From the NCBI GenBank assembly GCA_020634495.1, contig JACKBR010000006.1, positions 1 through 64,000 of the forward strand: DNA of 64,000 nucleotides, in the 5' to 3' direction. This document shows, piece after piece, positions 1 through 9,111 of this stretch. The position numbers were made by a program, and so were the translations under genes. Each line of letters opens with the position of its first letter. Positions within the stretch are counted from its first letter, which is position 1. The notes below the pieces were generated by a model. The model had not been told where the DNA came from, ran no database searches, and saw only the letters and a list, made by a program, of their open reading frames with translations. This DNA is from Ardenticatenaceae bacterium (GTDB lineage Bacteria > Chloroflexota > Anaerolineae > Promineifilales > Promineifilaceae).

Positions 1-135
1 CTCAAAAACCTCTGTGCACTCTGTGGCTAATATTCGGATAGGTATTTAGGAGAACAAAAGCTTCTTTAATTTGGAACTATTTTTAGGACTTTTTGTTCTC
101 CACTTCGCAACCATTCAATTCAGGTAAGCATATCC
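1..135. repeat. intergenic micro-repeat and inverted repeat
   Basis: No gene is visible here. The first 30 bases carry a 'ctctgtg..ctctgtgg' motif related to the cagag/ccgcg micro-repeats found elsewhere in the window. An 11-bp inverted repeat (ggagaacaaaa at 49-59, ttttgttctcc at 91-101) could form a hairpin downstream of the minus-strand pseudouridine synthase gene. Its role as a terminator is only inferred. Confidence 0.4.
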
Positions 136-169
136 TTAAAGATGGGGCCATGTCCACGACAATTGGCTG

Positions 170-1132
170 TCACTTAGGCGACGGGAGCGCTTCTCCGGCT
201 GAAAATGTGGGGTCGATGGTTTCCAGAAATGTTTGAATATCTTTGGCGAGGGGGGCGTTGATAGTAAGCGGCCGTTTCTGGTGTGGGTGCCAAATAGTGG
301 TTTGAGCGCAGTGCAATGCCTGCCGGGCCAACGGTGAGGTATTGCTGCCGTCAGCTTCAAACTGGGCTAAAAATTCAGCATCACTCAGGGTGTAAAGGCT
401 GTCACCGACGATGGGGTGCCCCAATGCGGCCAGATGCACCCGCAGTTGGTGGGTGCGGCCCGTTTTGGGGGTGAGGCGAACGAGGGCGTGGCTGGGCGGA
501 AACGGCCGTATCACTTCCACCACCGTTTGAGCCGATTTGCCATCAGCAACCACGCCAAAACGATACACGCCTTGGGCGCTGGGCAAGCGGCCAATCGGCT
601 GGTCAACTTCTTGAATTTGCCAGGAGGGCAGGCCATGCACCACGGCCAGATACGTTTTTGCCACGGTGCGCTCGGCAAATTGAACCTGCACCTCGCGCAG
701 GGTGTCGCTATCCCTGGCGAGCAGCACCACGCCAGAGGTGTGCTTGTCTAGCCGGTTGATGAGCGTGGCTTCTGGGTAGGGCGGGGTGTGGTTGTGGCGC
801 AGCTGGTAAATGAGATTGGCCTGAAGGAAACGGCCGTGTCCATGCACCTTCAAATTCCCCGGCTTGTTAATTCCCAGCAGCCATTCATCCTCGTACACAA
901 TCTGGTAATCCAGGTTGACGTCTGGCAAGGGTGGTTCGGGTAGGTCACAGGCAATGAGGTCGCCCTGGCGGACAATTTGATGTGGCGTGGCGGAACGGCC
1001 GTTGCAGGTCACGTCGCCCGCTTCAATGCGTGCCTGCCACATTTCTCGCGTTTGGTAGGTAAAACGACCCGCCAGGTAATCTAGCAGCGGTTTTTGGTGG
1101 AATACGGCCGTAACCTTTGACGAAACAATCAT
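170..1132 (-). CDS. RluA-family pseudouridine synthase
   Basis: Cytoplasmic enzyme that isomerises uridine to pseudouridine in rRNA or tRNA. An N-terminal S4-like RNA-binding segment precedes the catalytic domain, which shows the family signature INRLDKHTSGVVLLA with the catalytic aspartate in RLD, followed by the conserved KTGRTHQLRVHLAALGHPI block. Length of about 320 residues fits RluA/RluC/RluD-like enzymes; the exact rRNA target cannot be told from sequence. The frame also opens at an ATG at 1162, but that ATG sits in the loop of a GC-rich hairpin followed by a T-tract (terminator of the upstream thioredoxin gene). The ATG at 1132 is therefore preferred, although neither start has a clear ribosome binding site. 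Confidence 0.88.
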   Translation of the reverse strand: MIVSSKVTAVFHQKPLLDYLAGRFTYQTREMWQARIEAGDVTCNGRSATPHQIVRQGDLIACDLPEPPLPDVNLDYQIVYEDEWLLGINKPGNLKVHGHGRFLQANLIYQLRHNHTPPYPEATLINRLDKHTSGVVLLARDSDTLREVQVQFAERTVAKTYLAVVHGLPSWQIQEVDQPIGRLPSAQGVYRFGVVADGKSAQTVVEVIRPFPPSHALVRLTPKTGRTHQLRVHLAALGHPIVGDSLYTLSDAEFLAQFEADGSNTSPLARQALHCAQTTIWHPHQKRPLTINAPLAKDIQTFLETIDPTFSAGEALPSPK

Positions 1133-1168
1133 AAAAAAACAAAACGCCCGCGTATGCTTCATCGGGCG
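1133..1168 (-). terminator. rho-independent terminator downstream of the thioredoxin-TPR gene
   Basis: On the minus strand, CGCCCG (1168-1163) and CGGGCG (1150-1145) form a 6-bp all-GC stem with a 12-nt loop, followed directly by TTTTGTTTTTTT (1144-1133). This is a textbook terminator shape. It overlaps the upstream candidate start of the pseudouridine synthase: the ATG at 1162 is inside the loop. Confidence 0.7.
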
Positions 1169-1190
1169 CTCGGACTAAGAATAAAGAATC

Positions 1191-1246
1191 GCGGAGGGCA
1201 CGGAGAACGCAGAGTTTTACATCTCAGTGATCTCCGCGTCCTCCGC
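1191..1246. repeat. imperfect inverted repeat of the 'ctccgcg' micro-repeat family
   Basis: A 16-base arm at 1191-1206 is complementary at about 14 of 16 positions to 1231-1246. The arms use the gcggag/ctccgc unit that also appears at 16355-16375 and 54640-54690. It sits between the thioredoxin gene and the pseudouridine synthase. Confidence 0.55.
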
Positions 1247-1254
1247 GGTAAAAG

Positions 1255-2079
1255 TTAAAAGAGAACAGAGGCCAGTTCAGCCCGGTACGTTTGCGTCAGG
1301 TCATCATCATCGCCCAGCAGCGCAAAGAGACCCACCAGCACCTGCCTGGCCTGGCCATATCGTTTATCCTGGCGCAGCACATCCAGCAGCCCATCCATCG
1401 CCGCCGCCAAATTGCCTCGGCTGATGAGCCGTGCTCCCTGGCGATATTGAATTTCCATCGCCGACAAATCCTCCTCGTCCGTCAGGTCTTCAGCAACAAG
1501 ACACAGATAATTTGCCAGCGGCAGCAGCTTTTCGGCCTCAACCAGTTCAGAACCATCCTTGATTCCTTTCAGCAAATCATGGGCCTCACACCCCTCGCCC
1601 TGAGCCAGCAGCGCTTTGGCCAGGCTCAGCGCCAGGTTGGCGCGGTTGGGATGCTCCAGCAGCAAATCTCGAAAAGCTTGCTCCGCCTTTGCCCAATGGC
1701 GCGTAGCCAGCAAGCTGTGGGCGTCACTCAGCGCTTCATCCAATTCGCCAGGAATAAGCTGCTGAATAAATTCGCGAATGCGTGGTTCTGGCTGGACGCC
1801 GATGAATTCATCAACCGCCTCACCATCCACAAAAGCTAACACGGCGGGAATGCTTTGTACCTGGTACTGCATCGACAGGTTCGGGTTGTTATCTACATTT
1901 ACCTTGGCAAGAACAAAATTAAGGCTAGGGTCTGCCGCCAATCGTTCCAAAATAGGGCTCAACATGCGGCAAGGGCTACACCAGGGTGCCCAAAAATCAA
2001 CGATGACGGGCAGGTGTTCAGACTGCTCCAATACATCCACAATAAACGTTTCTTCGGTTACATCAATAATATTTTCCAC
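1255..2079 (-). CDS. thioredoxin domain / TPR co-chaperone (YbbN/CnoX-like)
   Basis: A 274-residue cytoplasmic protein with an N-terminal thioredoxin fold (residues about 1-110) and a C-terminal helical TPR-like region. The active site reads WAPWCSPCRM, so both redox cysteines of the CxxC are present, and a cis-proline follows in VQSIPAVLAF. The C-terminal part (about 120-274) is Ala/Leu-rich with helix-turn-helix spacing typical of the TPR extension of YbbN/CnoX chaperedoxins, which protect proteins from chlorine or oxidative stress and hand them to GroEL. Family length (about 280) matches. Transcription runs from the minus strand after htrA, and a strong terminator follows the stop codon. 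Confidence 0.88.
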   Translation of the reverse strand: MENIIDVTEETFIVDVLEQSEHLPVIVDFWAPWCSPCRMLSPILERLAADPSLNFVLAKVNVDNNPNLSMQYQVQSIPAVLAFVDGEAVDEFIGVQPEPRIREFIQQLIPGELDEALSDAHSLLATRHWAKAEQAFRDLLLEHPNRANLALSLAKALLAQGEGCEAHDLLKGIKDGSELVEAEKLLPLANYLCLVAEDLTDEEDLSAMEIQYRQGARLISRGNLAAAMDGLLDVLRQDKRYGQARQVLVGLFALLGDDDDLTQTYRAELASVLF

Positions 2080-2124
2080 GATTTAACCTCGTAATTGATC
2101 TTGGGCTCATTTTAGCATGAAGGG

Positions 2125-2220
2125 CGTGAGAAGTGAAAAGTAAAAGGTGAAAAGTGGGAAGTAAAAAGTGGCAAGTCGGCGGTTTGTTGATTGAACCGCC
2201 ACTTGCCACTTGCCAATTGC
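2125..2220. repeat. gaagtgaaaagt micro-repeats plus long hairpin (terminator-like)
   Basis: Degenerate copies of a gtgaaaagtgagaagt unit (2125-2170) run into an imperfect stem. The arm aagtggcaagt-c-ggcggtt (2166-2184) pairs with aaccgcc-acttgccactt (2194-2211), with one unpaired C and a 9-nt loop. It lies just 3' of the htrA-like stop codon and before the thioredoxin start, so it could end htrA transcripts. Tandem 'acttgccact' copies continue to 2220. Confidence 0.6.
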
Positions 2221-2234
2221 TGCTGGCCAACTTT

Positions 2235-3560
2235 TTACTCAGGCCGTGCCTGGAGCGTAATCTCTATTTCTTGCAGCTCACCGCCGCGCAAAATTTGCAG
2301 CGTAACAGTTTGGCCAACGGAGGTGCGGCGCACAATGTAAGTGAGCAAATCATCAAAGTCGTTGATCAGTTCGTCATTCATTTGCACAATCACATCGCCA
2401 CCAATCAGGGCATTAAAGCCATCGATTGTCACCTGGGTTTCGCTGCCTTGCAGGCCAGCTTCATCGGCTGGACTGCCATCAATGACCTCATAGACGAGCA
2501 CGCCATTTTGTTCAATGGGTAGCTCCATCGCCTGCGCCAGATCGTCGCTTAGGGTGGTGCCAGAGATGCCCAGCCAGGGGTAGGAAATCTCCCCATTTTC
2601 GATGAGCTGCGGCACAACCTGGGCCACAATGTTTGAGGGCACGACGTAGCTGATGCCGCCGAAAGTGGGTGTGGTGCCCAGAACGGTTGCCCCGTTGGTT
2701 TGAATGGCGGTGTTGACGCCAATTACTTCGCCGCTGAGGTTGAGCAGGGGGCCGCCGGAATTGCCGGGATTAACGGCCGCATCCGTCTGAATAATGTCTG
2801 GGATGTTGAAGCGCGTGCCGCCGGGTGCAGAGGCACCGCCGGGCAGCAGCCGTCCCAAGCCAGAAATGATGCCGGTGGACATGGAGCCTGAAAGGCCAAA
2901 TGGATTACCGATGGTGGCCACCAACTGGCCTACCTGCAAATTGTCGGAATCGCCAATGGTGACGGGATGCAGACGGTCTGGATCAACATCCACCTTGATG
3001 ACGGCCAGATCGGAACCGGGGTCAGTGCCTACGATTTCGGCATCCGCTTCGGTGTCATCGGAGAAGATGACAGTGACTCGGATAGCGTCAGCCACAACGT
3101 GGTTGTTGGTGATGATGTGGCCCTCTTTGTCGTAGACAAAACCAGAGCCTTGAGATTCCTGCGGTATTGTTTCTAGTTCCTGGTGAAAATCGTCGGGTAA
3201 ATCCTCTGGCAATGTTTCATCTGGATTTTCCGGGTCAGGGACGATGCGGAACTGGTTCAGATCAATGGCGGTGCCTTCGCTGACGACCTGGATGTTGACA
3301 ACGGACGGATTCAGGTGATTGTACAGGTTGATGTAGGTTTGGGTGGTGACGATTTCGTCGGTAACGGCCGTTTCCTGCTGCACCACATTGGTTTGGGCCG
3401 ATGTGTTTACAATGCCGCTGTCTGTGTTGCTGGCAGTGTCGTTAACAATCGTGTTATCGGTTGTGTTGGCTGTGGCGCTGCCGCAGGCGGCCAGCAGTAA
3501 GCCAAACAAAACCAGAATTGTTAGCAAGATGTTTTTTCTTCTCACGGGTAAAACCTCCAA
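2235..3560 (-). CDS. HtrA/DegP-like S1C serine protease, lipoprotein
   Basis: Envelope protease of 441 residues. The N-terminus (MEVLPVRRKN, then a hydrophobic stretch ending LLLAAC) is a lipoprotein signal peptide with the lipobox cysteine. After a Thr/Asn/Ala-rich linker comes a trypsin-like domain with the full triad: His in ITNNHVV, Asp in GSDLAVIKV and Ser in NPGNSGGPLLN. One C-terminal PDZ domain follows (from about residue 340, ending in a Gln-rich beta strand). These features are standard for HtrA quality-control proteases that degrade or refold misfolded envelope proteins. It is transcribed divergently from the transglutaminase-like gene at 3711; the 150 bp between them must hold both promoters, but no convincing -35/-10 pair was picked out by eye. 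Confidence 0.93.
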   Translation of the reverse strand: MEVLPVRRKNILLTILVLFGLLLAACGSATANTTDNTIVNDTASNTDSGIVNTSAQTNVVQQETAVTDEIVTTQTYINLYNHLNPSVVNIQVVSEGTAIDLNQFRIVPDPENPDETLPEDLPDDFHQELETIPQESQGSGFVYDKEGHIITNNHVVADAIRVTVIFSDDTEADAEIVGTDPGSDLAVIKVDVDPDRLHPVTIGDSDNLQVGQLVATIGNPFGLSGSMSTGIISGLGRLLPGGASAPGGTRFNIPDIIQTDAAVNPGNSGGPLLNLSGEVIGVNTAIQTNGATVLGTTPTFGGISYVVPSNIVAQVVPQLIENGEISYPWLGISGTTLSDDLAQAMELPIEQNGVLVYEVIDGSPADEAGLQGSETQVTIDGFNALIGGDVIVQMNDELINDFDDLLTYIVRRTSVGQTVTLQILRGGELQEIEITLQARPE

Positions 3561-3710
3561 AGCTTTTCGTAGTGGTAGAGTTTATGAAAAAGGATTGTGG
3601 CACAAAGTTGTAAAAAAATGATAAACGCTACTTAAACTGCACATGAGAATTGCGATTCTTGGGCAGCTATCTGGTTTGTAAGTAAACTGGGTAAGATTGT
3701 ACCTGCTGCT

Positions 3711-4709
3711 ATGATAAAAAGATACCAATACGACCCCCAACCGCTACCTCAAACAGTAAACGGCCGTTTCCAGGCATTCCTCTTTGCTTTGGGCATTAGC
3801 TCGCTTTGTCTGTTTGTGGGTGGTGGCATTATTTGGAGCGCCCTGGAAGAAACCGGCTTCCGCTTTGCGTTGATGCTCTTTTTTGGCCTGTGGCCTGTGG
3901 CGGTCGGCGGTCTGTTTTTGTACATTAGCTTTTATTTCACCTGGCGGCTGACGCTGCTGCCAGACAAACTTGTGGTTCGTTTTCCCTTTCATCAGCGGCA
4001 GTTTGCCGTGAGTGACCTGTTGGCGGCCCGCCTGGTGACCGTTCCCAACAACCGCTCGCCAGAGCCGTCGGTTACGCTTACCCTCACAATGGCCAACGGC
4101 CGTTCCCTGCGCCTTACCCAACAAGAAATGCCCCTCCCTTTGCCCCAGCTTCTGGAGATGTTGGTTTACCATTACCAACTGCCGCTGACTTATGAAAAGA
4201 TGCCTACCAAGGTGCATCATACGGAATTTGGGGCGGGGTCAAGACGGCCGTTTACCCACTATCTACACGGGGAAAGCCGAGTTCAGGTACAGTCAGTGGC
4301 CGAAATTTGCCGCTGGCTGCAACAGTGCAAATACGTGCGGGATACAGAGCTGTTTAACCAGCGGGACGTGTGGCAGCATCCTGGCGAATTTGAGACGCTG
4401 CAAAAAGGGGATTGTGAGGATCATGCTTTGTGGGCCTGGCGCAAGCTGAATGAACTAAACATTCCGGCCGAGTTTGTGGTGGGGCGCACGGAGTGGGGCG
4501 AAAATATAGATGGGGCGCAATCCGGTGCCCACGCCTGGATAGCTTACCGGGAAAACGGCCGTACCTACATTCTGGAAAGCACCCACAAAAAGCAGCTCGT
4601 CTACCCGCTGGATACCATTCAAGAGCGGTACCAACCCTGGTACAGTGTAGACACAGATATGAAAACGTACCGGTATGTGCCAGTGGCGGGGGTGTTGAGT
4701 GAGAAGTGA
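3711..4709 (+). CDS. membrane-anchored transglutaminase-like cysteine peptidase
   Basis: A 332-residue protein with two N-terminal transmembrane helices (about residues 25-50 and 55-80), then a PH-like beta segment and a C-terminal transglutaminase-like domain. The domain shows KGDCEDHALWAWRKL (catalytic Cys in GDCEDHA), SGAHAWIAY (catalytic His) and a later acidic position in ILEST, the pattern of bacterial transglutaminase-like cysteine proteinases (BTLCP). Known family members act as envelope proteases or cross-linkers; the substrate is unknown. It stands alone, divergent from htrA, which suggests an envelope maintenance role by context only. Confidence 0.8.
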   Translation: MIKRYQYDPQPLPQTVNGRFQAFLFALGISSLCLFVGGGIIWSALEETGFRFALMLFFGLWPVAVGGLFLYISFYFTWRLTLLPDKLVVRFPFHQRQFAVSDLLAARLVTVPNNRSPEPSVTLTLTMANGRSLRLTQQEMPLPLPQLLEMLVYHYQLPLTYEKMPTKVHHTEFGAGSRRPFTHYLHGESRVQVQSVAEICRWLQQCKYVRDTELFNQRDVWQHPGEFETLQKGDCEDHALWAWRKLNELNIPAEFVVGRTEWGENIDGAQSGAHAWIAYRENGRTYILESTHKKQLVYPLDTIQERYQPWYSVDTDMKTYRYVPVAGVLSEK

Positions 4710-4921
4710 GAAGTAAAAGGTGAAAAGTGAATTTTAGAAGTTCACTTTTCACTTATCACTTGTCTAGCCACATATCAGTTTGAGAAAATAAGGGAAAATG
4801 GGACACAGATTTTCGCAGATACACACAGATTTTTTCTTTTTTATCTGTGTAAATCTGTGTTCATCTGTGTCCTATTCAAAAGTGATATGTAGCTAGATCA
4901 CTTGTTTCACTTTTCACTTAT
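4697..4921. repeat. composite micro-repeat element with nested inverted repeats
   Basis: A gene-free stretch between the transglutaminase-like gene and lon. It holds (i) gagaagtgagaagt/aaaagtga copies with a small hairpin around 4725-4760; (ii) an outer inverted repeat, gtctagccacatatcagttt (about 4760-4779) against a mirrored tgatatgtagctagatc (about 4884-4900); and (iii) an inner palindrome made of acacagatttt/aaatctgtgt copies (4803-4870). A copy of the outer unit, tgatatggagctagac, recurs at about 54713-54728. Short mobile-element-like or structured-RNA origin is possible but unproven. Confidence 0.55.
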
Positions 4922-7420
4922 TCAAGAGGGGGGAGCACCTGAAGGTGGGATGGTAGGGAGCGGTGGCTGTTGGCGAGACGGCCGTTTCTTCACCGACCGT
5001 TTTGTGGGGTGCATTGCCGCCGCCACAACCTCATTCACTTTATCCACCAGCACAAACTCCAAATCTTCGCGCAGCCGTTCAGGAATATTTTCTAAATCCC
5101 GTTCGTTTTTCCTGGGCAGCACAAACTTTTTAATGCCCGCCCGTCGCGCCGCCAGCGCTTTTTCCCGAATGCCGCCCACCGGCAGCACCCGACCCCGCAG
5201 CGTTGTTTCCCCAGTCATGCTTACGTCCCGGTAAATGGGACGAGCCGTAAAGGCAGAGATGAGCGCCGTTGCCAACGAAACGCCCGCCGATGGCCCATCT
5301 TTGGGCACGGCCCCTTCTGGCACATGAATGTGAATGTCGGTCTTTTCAAAGCGGTCGCTGTCGATGCCCAACACCTCAGCCTGGCTGCGGGTGTAGGTGA
5401 GGGCGGCGCGAGCGCTTTCTTGCATCACGTCGCCAAGCTGCCCGGTCAGGGTCAGGTTGCCTTTGCCCGGCATCAGGTTCACCTCAATGAACATGATGTC
5501 GCCCCCAGCCGCCGTCCAGGCTGCCCCAGTGGCAATGCCAACCTGGTCTTCATCTTGCAGCATTTCTGAGGAGAAGCGGGGCGGGCCAAGCAGGTTTTCA
5601 ACTTCTTTGGCGGTAATTTTTTGCGGATACGGCCGTTCCTCCGCCACATCTCTAGCAATCTTACGGCACACATTGGCCACCTCACGCTCCAAATTGCGCA
5701 CCCCCGCTTCCTGCGTGTAATCACGAATAATCGTTTGCAGCCCTTCCTGACTGAAATCAAGCTCCAGGTCGTTCAGGCCATGCGCTTCCAACTGCTGCCC
5801 CACCAAAAACTGGCGGCAAATCTCCAGCTTTTCCTCTTCCAGATAGCCAGAAAACTCAATAATCTCCATGCGGTCTTGCAACGCCGGGGGGATGGTGTCC
5901 AGATAATTGGCGGTAGTGATAAACAAAATTTGCGAAAGATCAAAATCTAAATCCAAATAATGATCGGCAAAGCTGAAATTTTGTTCAGGGTCTAGCACCT
6001 CCAGCAGCGCCGCCGAAGGGTCGCCCCGGAAATCATTGCCCAGCTTGTCAATCTCGTCCAGCATGAAGAGCGGGTTGCTGGTGCCCGCCCGCTTCATGGC
6101 TTGAATGATGCGCCCCGGCATGGCCCCAATGTAGGTGCGCCGGTGGCCGCGAATTTCAGCCTCGTCCCGCACACCGCCCAGGCTCATGCGCACAAATTCC
6201 CGCCCTAGCGCGTTGGCAATAGAACGGCCGATTGACGTTTTGCCCGTTCCCGGTGGCCCCACAAAGCATAAAATGGGGCTGCGCATCTTATCGGCCGCAA
6301 TTTTTTTAACGGCAATATATTCCAAAATGCGGTCTTTCACTTTTTCCAGACCGTAATGATCGTTATCCAGCACCTCGGCGGCGTGAGCGACATCCAAATT
6401 GTCCTCAGATGCTTCTGACCAGGGCAAAGAAAGCACCCAATCGATGTAGGTGCGAATAATGCCAACCTCTGGCGACATGGGCGGCATGGCCCCCAGGCGG
6501 GCAATCTCTTTATCCATTTTGGCCCGAACCGCATCCGGCAGCGTTTTGGCAGCGGCCATCTCGCGCACTTCGGTAATTTCCTGGGTAAACAGGTCAGTCT
6601 CACCCAACTCCCCCTGGATAACCCGCATCTGTTCGCGCAAGAAATGTTCACGCTGTGAGCGATCCATCTCTTGCTGTACCCGAGAATGAATCTGGTCTTC
6701 TAGCTCCAGCACCTCTAGCTCTTTGGCCAGAAGCAGGCTCACTTTTTGCAGCCGCTCGCCAGGGTTAAAGGTTTCCAGCACGTCCTGGCGCATCTCGATG
6801 GGAATGCTGAGGGTGGAAGCTACAAAATCGGCCAGCCAGCCAGGCTCATCTATGTTGATGGCAAAAGTGTAGGCATCTTCTGGCATGTTGCGGTTTAGCA
6901 AGACGGTTTTTTCGAACAAGGTGAGCACCGCCCGCATGAGGGCTTCGGTGTTGCGATCCCATTCCAGCGGTTCGTAAATGACTTTGGCCCGTACCCGAAT
7001 GTACGGATCCCACTGGGTGAATTCCACAATTTCTACACGCCGCCGCCCCTGGGCCAGGACGCTGGTGCTGTTGTCTGGCATTTTCAGCGCCTTGCCGATG
7101 GTGATTTCTGTACCCAGGCTGTAAATGTCGCTCACGGCTGGCTCGGTGACGTCGCTGTCGCGTTGGGCGGCAACGATCATGTTTTCATCGTTGGCAATGG
7201 CGGCTTTGACGGCTGCCAGGGAGCGCTCCCGCCCGACAAAGAGGGGCATGACCATTTGCGGAAAGAGGACGATGTCACGCAGGGGCAAAAAGGCGAGTTC
7301 GATATGACCGTTTTCATCGGCCGTTTCGCTGCGCTGGGGGAAAAGATCGTCCTCCAGGCCAGGCATGGCATCTAATAAGTCTGGATATTGGCCGAAGCCG
7401 AATTCTTCATCTAGAGACAT
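4922..7420 (-). CDS. lon: ATP-dependent protease Lon
   Basis: Cytoplasmic AAA+ protease, 832 residues. It has the N-terminal substrate-binding LAN domain ([19 protein letters not shown]), a coiled-coil middle, a Walker A motif GPPGTGKTS, Walker [11 protein letters not shown], and a C-terminal Ser-Lys protease domain. The catalytic serine (about S711 in PKDGPSAG) and lysine (about K754 in REKALAA) are 43 residues apart, the spacing known for Lon. The C-terminus is a basic/proline-rich tail. The reading frame is unbroken over 2.5 kb, which shows that consensus quality here is good. No CIRCE-like or other heat-shock operator was recognised upstream. Confidence 0.97.
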   Translation of the reverse strand: MSLDEEFGFGQYPDLLDAMPGLEDDLFPQRSETADENGHIELAFLPLRDIVLFPQMVMPLFVGRERSLAAVKAAIANDENMIVAAQRDSDVTEPAVSDIYSLGTEITIGKALKMPDNSTSVLAQGRRRVEIVEFTQWDPYIRVRAKVIYEPLEWDRNTEALMRAVLTLFEKTVLLNRNMPEDAYTFAINIDEPGWLADFVASTLSIPIEMRQDVLETFNPGERLQKVSLLLAKELEVLELEDQIHSRVQQEMDRSQREHFLREQMRVIQGELGETDLFTQEITEVREMAAAKTLPDAVRAKMDKEIARLGAMPPMSPEVGIIRTYIDWVLSLPWSEASEDNLDVAHAAEVLDNDHYGLEKVKDRILEYIAVKKIAADKMRSPILCFVGPPGTGKTSIGRSIANALGREFVRMSLGGVRDEAEIRGHRRTYIGAMPGRIIQAMKRAGTSNPLFMLDEIDKLGNDFRGDPSAALLEVLDPEQNFSFADHYLDLDFDLSQILFITTANYLDTIPPALQDRMEIIEFSGYLEEEKLEICRQFLVGQQLEAHGLNDLELDFSQEGLQTIIRDYTQEAGVRNLEREVANVCRKIARDVAEERPYPQKITAKEVENLLGPPRFSSEMLQDEDQVGIATGAAWTAAGGDIMFIEVNLMPGKGNLTLTGQLGDVMQESARAALTYTRSQAEVLGIDSDRFEKTDIHIHVPEGAVPKDGPSAGVSLATALISAFTARPIYRDVSMTGETTLRGRVLPVGGIREKALAARRAGIKKFVLPRKNERDLENIPERLREDLEFVLVDKVNEVVAAAMHPTKRSVKKRPSRQQPPLPTIPPSGAPPS

Positions 7421-7456
7421 AGCTTTATCCGATGGAAATTTGAATTAAAGAAACTG

Positions 7457-7504
7457 GAGATTGGAGACTGGAGATTTAATCTCTAATCTCCAGTCTCCAA
7501 TCTC
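7457..7504. terminator. perfect 19-bp inverted repeat made of 'ggagattggagactgg' micro-repeats
   Basis: Bases 7457-7475 are the exact reverse complement of 7486-7504, with a 10-nt loop. The folC stop codon (7483-7485) lies at the edge of the loop, so the last folC codons form one arm. No U-tract follows on the minus strand, so intrinsic termination is uncertain, but a strong RNA hairpin at the mRNA end is expected. Confidence 0.65.
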
Positions 7505-8955
7505 TGAGAAATTTTTAACTGCGAATCATGCAACAGTTGGGATTGTAGACTTTCCCACTGATTTAGCAAATCTCCTACGACGACGATGGAGCCGGTGACA
7601 CAGATAAGATCGCCAGGTTTGGCCTGCTGCCAGGTGGTGGTGAGGGCGATGGCCATGTTGGGAACGGCCGTAACCTTAAATCCCAATTCTGCCCCAATTT
7701 CTGCCAACTCTTCTGGCGTGGCGCTGCGCGGGTGGCTGGCGGTGGTCACGACCGTGTGATGGGCCAGCGGGAGTAAATCGGCCAGCATGTGCAGCACGTC
7801 TTTGTCGGCTGGCGCGCCAAAAATAAGCCACAGGCGGTTGTAGCGGAAGAGATGCTGCAAGGCTTCGCGCAGCTTGTGGGCAGAGTCTGGATTGTGGGCG
7901 CAATCGACCAGCAGCGTGGGCGTTTGCTCATCGCCGGGATGAATGATGTCCAGGCGGCCGGGCCATTTGACAGTCGCCAGACCGGTTTTTAGGGCGTCTA
8001 GCGTCAGGCGGGGCAGCTGGGGCCGCACGTGCTCTAGAGCAACCAACGCCAGCGCGGCATTTTCCAGTTGGTGTTCACCTCCCAGGGGCAGATCAAACTG
8101 GGTGCCGGCAGGGATAAAATCGGGGGCCAGGCTGTGGCTGATGGTCAGCTTTTGCTGGTTGGGTTGGTGAGGAACGGCTGCCGTTGAGCTATGCAAGAGG
8201 CTGCCTTCATATCTCCATCCCTGTTCAATAATTGTCAATGGGGCGTTCCGTTTTTGACTGATGGTTTGCAGCTTTACCAAAGCGTCCGGTTCCTGGTTGG
8301 CGGTGATGACGGGAATGCCAGGCTTGATGATGCCACCTTTTTCGTAGGCAATTTGGGTGAGCGTGTTGCCCAGCAAAGCGGTATGGTCTAAGCTCAGCCG
8401 GGTGATGACGGAGACAAGCGGGGTGAGGACGTTGGTGGCATCCAGCCGCCCGCCCAGGCCCACCTCAACCACGGCCACATCCACGCCAATTTCCGCAAAG
8501 TGCAAAAAGCCAATGGCGGTGAGGATTTCAAACCAGGTAATGTCGGGAAACTGGTCTTCGAGGGCGCGAATTTTATTGATTTGTTGGACGAAATGGGCTT
8601 TGGAAATACGGCCGTCTGCCTCATCTGGTGTTAAAATACGAATCCGCTCCCGGAACTCTTGCAGGTGGGGGGAGGTGTAAAGGCCAACGGTGTAGCCCGC
8701 CGCCCGCAGCGCGAAGGCGCACATGGCTGCAACCGACCCCTTGCCCTTGGTTCCTGCGATGTGGATGGCAGGATAGTTGGCATACGGTGTGCCGAGCGCT
8801 TTAAGCAAGCGCCGCGGGCGGGTATGATCGAGCTTGCTGGCCATGTACCTGTCCTGCTTTTTGCGCTCGAAGTTGATAAAACTATAAAGATAATCTAACG
8901 CTTTTTCGTAGTCGTTAGCTTGTTGTTCTGTTGAATCGGTCGCCGAATTGTTCAT
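7483..8955 (-). CDS. folC: bifunctional folylpolyglutamate / dihydrofolate synthase
   Basis: A 490-residue cytoplasmic Mur-ligase family enzyme that adds glutamate to folates (and in many bacteria dihydropteroate). The P-loop AGTKGKGSVAAM is followed by the folate-binding segment GLYTSPHLQEFRERI. The middle domain has VEVGLGGRLDATN and the C-terminal Rossmann domain begins near DCAHNPDSAHKL. These are diagnostic of FolC. Length is slightly above the usual 420-450, partly because the last dozen residues (LKISQRLETGD) are encoded by intergenic micro-repeat sequence. That suggests the original stop codon was lost and the gene extended into a hairpin. Confidence 0.93.
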   Translation of the reverse strand: MNNSATDSTEQQANDYEKALDYLYSFINFERKKQDRYMASKLDHTRPRRLLKALGTPYANYPAIHIAGTKGKGSVAAMCAFALRAAGYTVGLYTSPHLQEFRERIRILTPDEADGRISKAHFVQQINKIRALEDQFPDITWFEILTAIGFLHFAEIGVDVAVVEVGLGGRLDATNVLTPLVSVITRLSLDHTALLGNTLTQIAYEKGGIIKPGIPVITANQEPDALVKLQTISQKRNAPLTIIEQGWRYEGSLLHSSTAAVPHQPNQQKLTISHSLAPDFIPAGTQFDLPLGGEHQLENAALALVALEHVRPQLPRLTLDALKTGLATVKWPGRLDIIHPGDEQTPTLLVDCAHNPDSAHKLREALQHLFRYNRLWLIFGAPADKDVLHMLADLLPLAHHTVVTTASHPRSATPEELAEIGAELGFKVTAVPNMAIALTTTWQQAKPGDLICVTGSIVVVGDLLNQWESLQSQLLHDSQLKISQRLETGD

Positions 8956-9009
8956 AGGGTGCGATTGTAACCAATTGCGGCGTTTGATGGAAGAGTTTTT
9001 AGTGGCGAC

Positions 9010-9097
9010 GTCAGTTTTCAGTAATCAGTGAACAGTATTCAGCAACGTTTGCTTTCAGCACGTTTTTACTGAATACTGACTGCTGGATACTGAAAAC
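9010..9097. repeat. 'cagtaatcagtgaacagt' micro-repeats, hairpin-forming
   Basis: Copies of a cagt(t/a)(t/a)tcagt-type unit on the left (9010-9045) face complementary actgaatactga copies on the right (9068-9097), giving a long imperfect stem between divergent folC and the membrane protein at 9112. The same family occurs at 13016-13057, 26723-26796, 50784-50890 and 53041-53130. Confidence 0.6.
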
Positions 9098-9111
9098 TTT
9101 ATAAGAGGTTT

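Noticed and set aside
3561..3710. Specific sigma-70 promoters between htrA and the transglutaminase-like gene
   Set aside because: Promoters must exist here, but no -35/-10 pair with proper spacing was convincing by eye.
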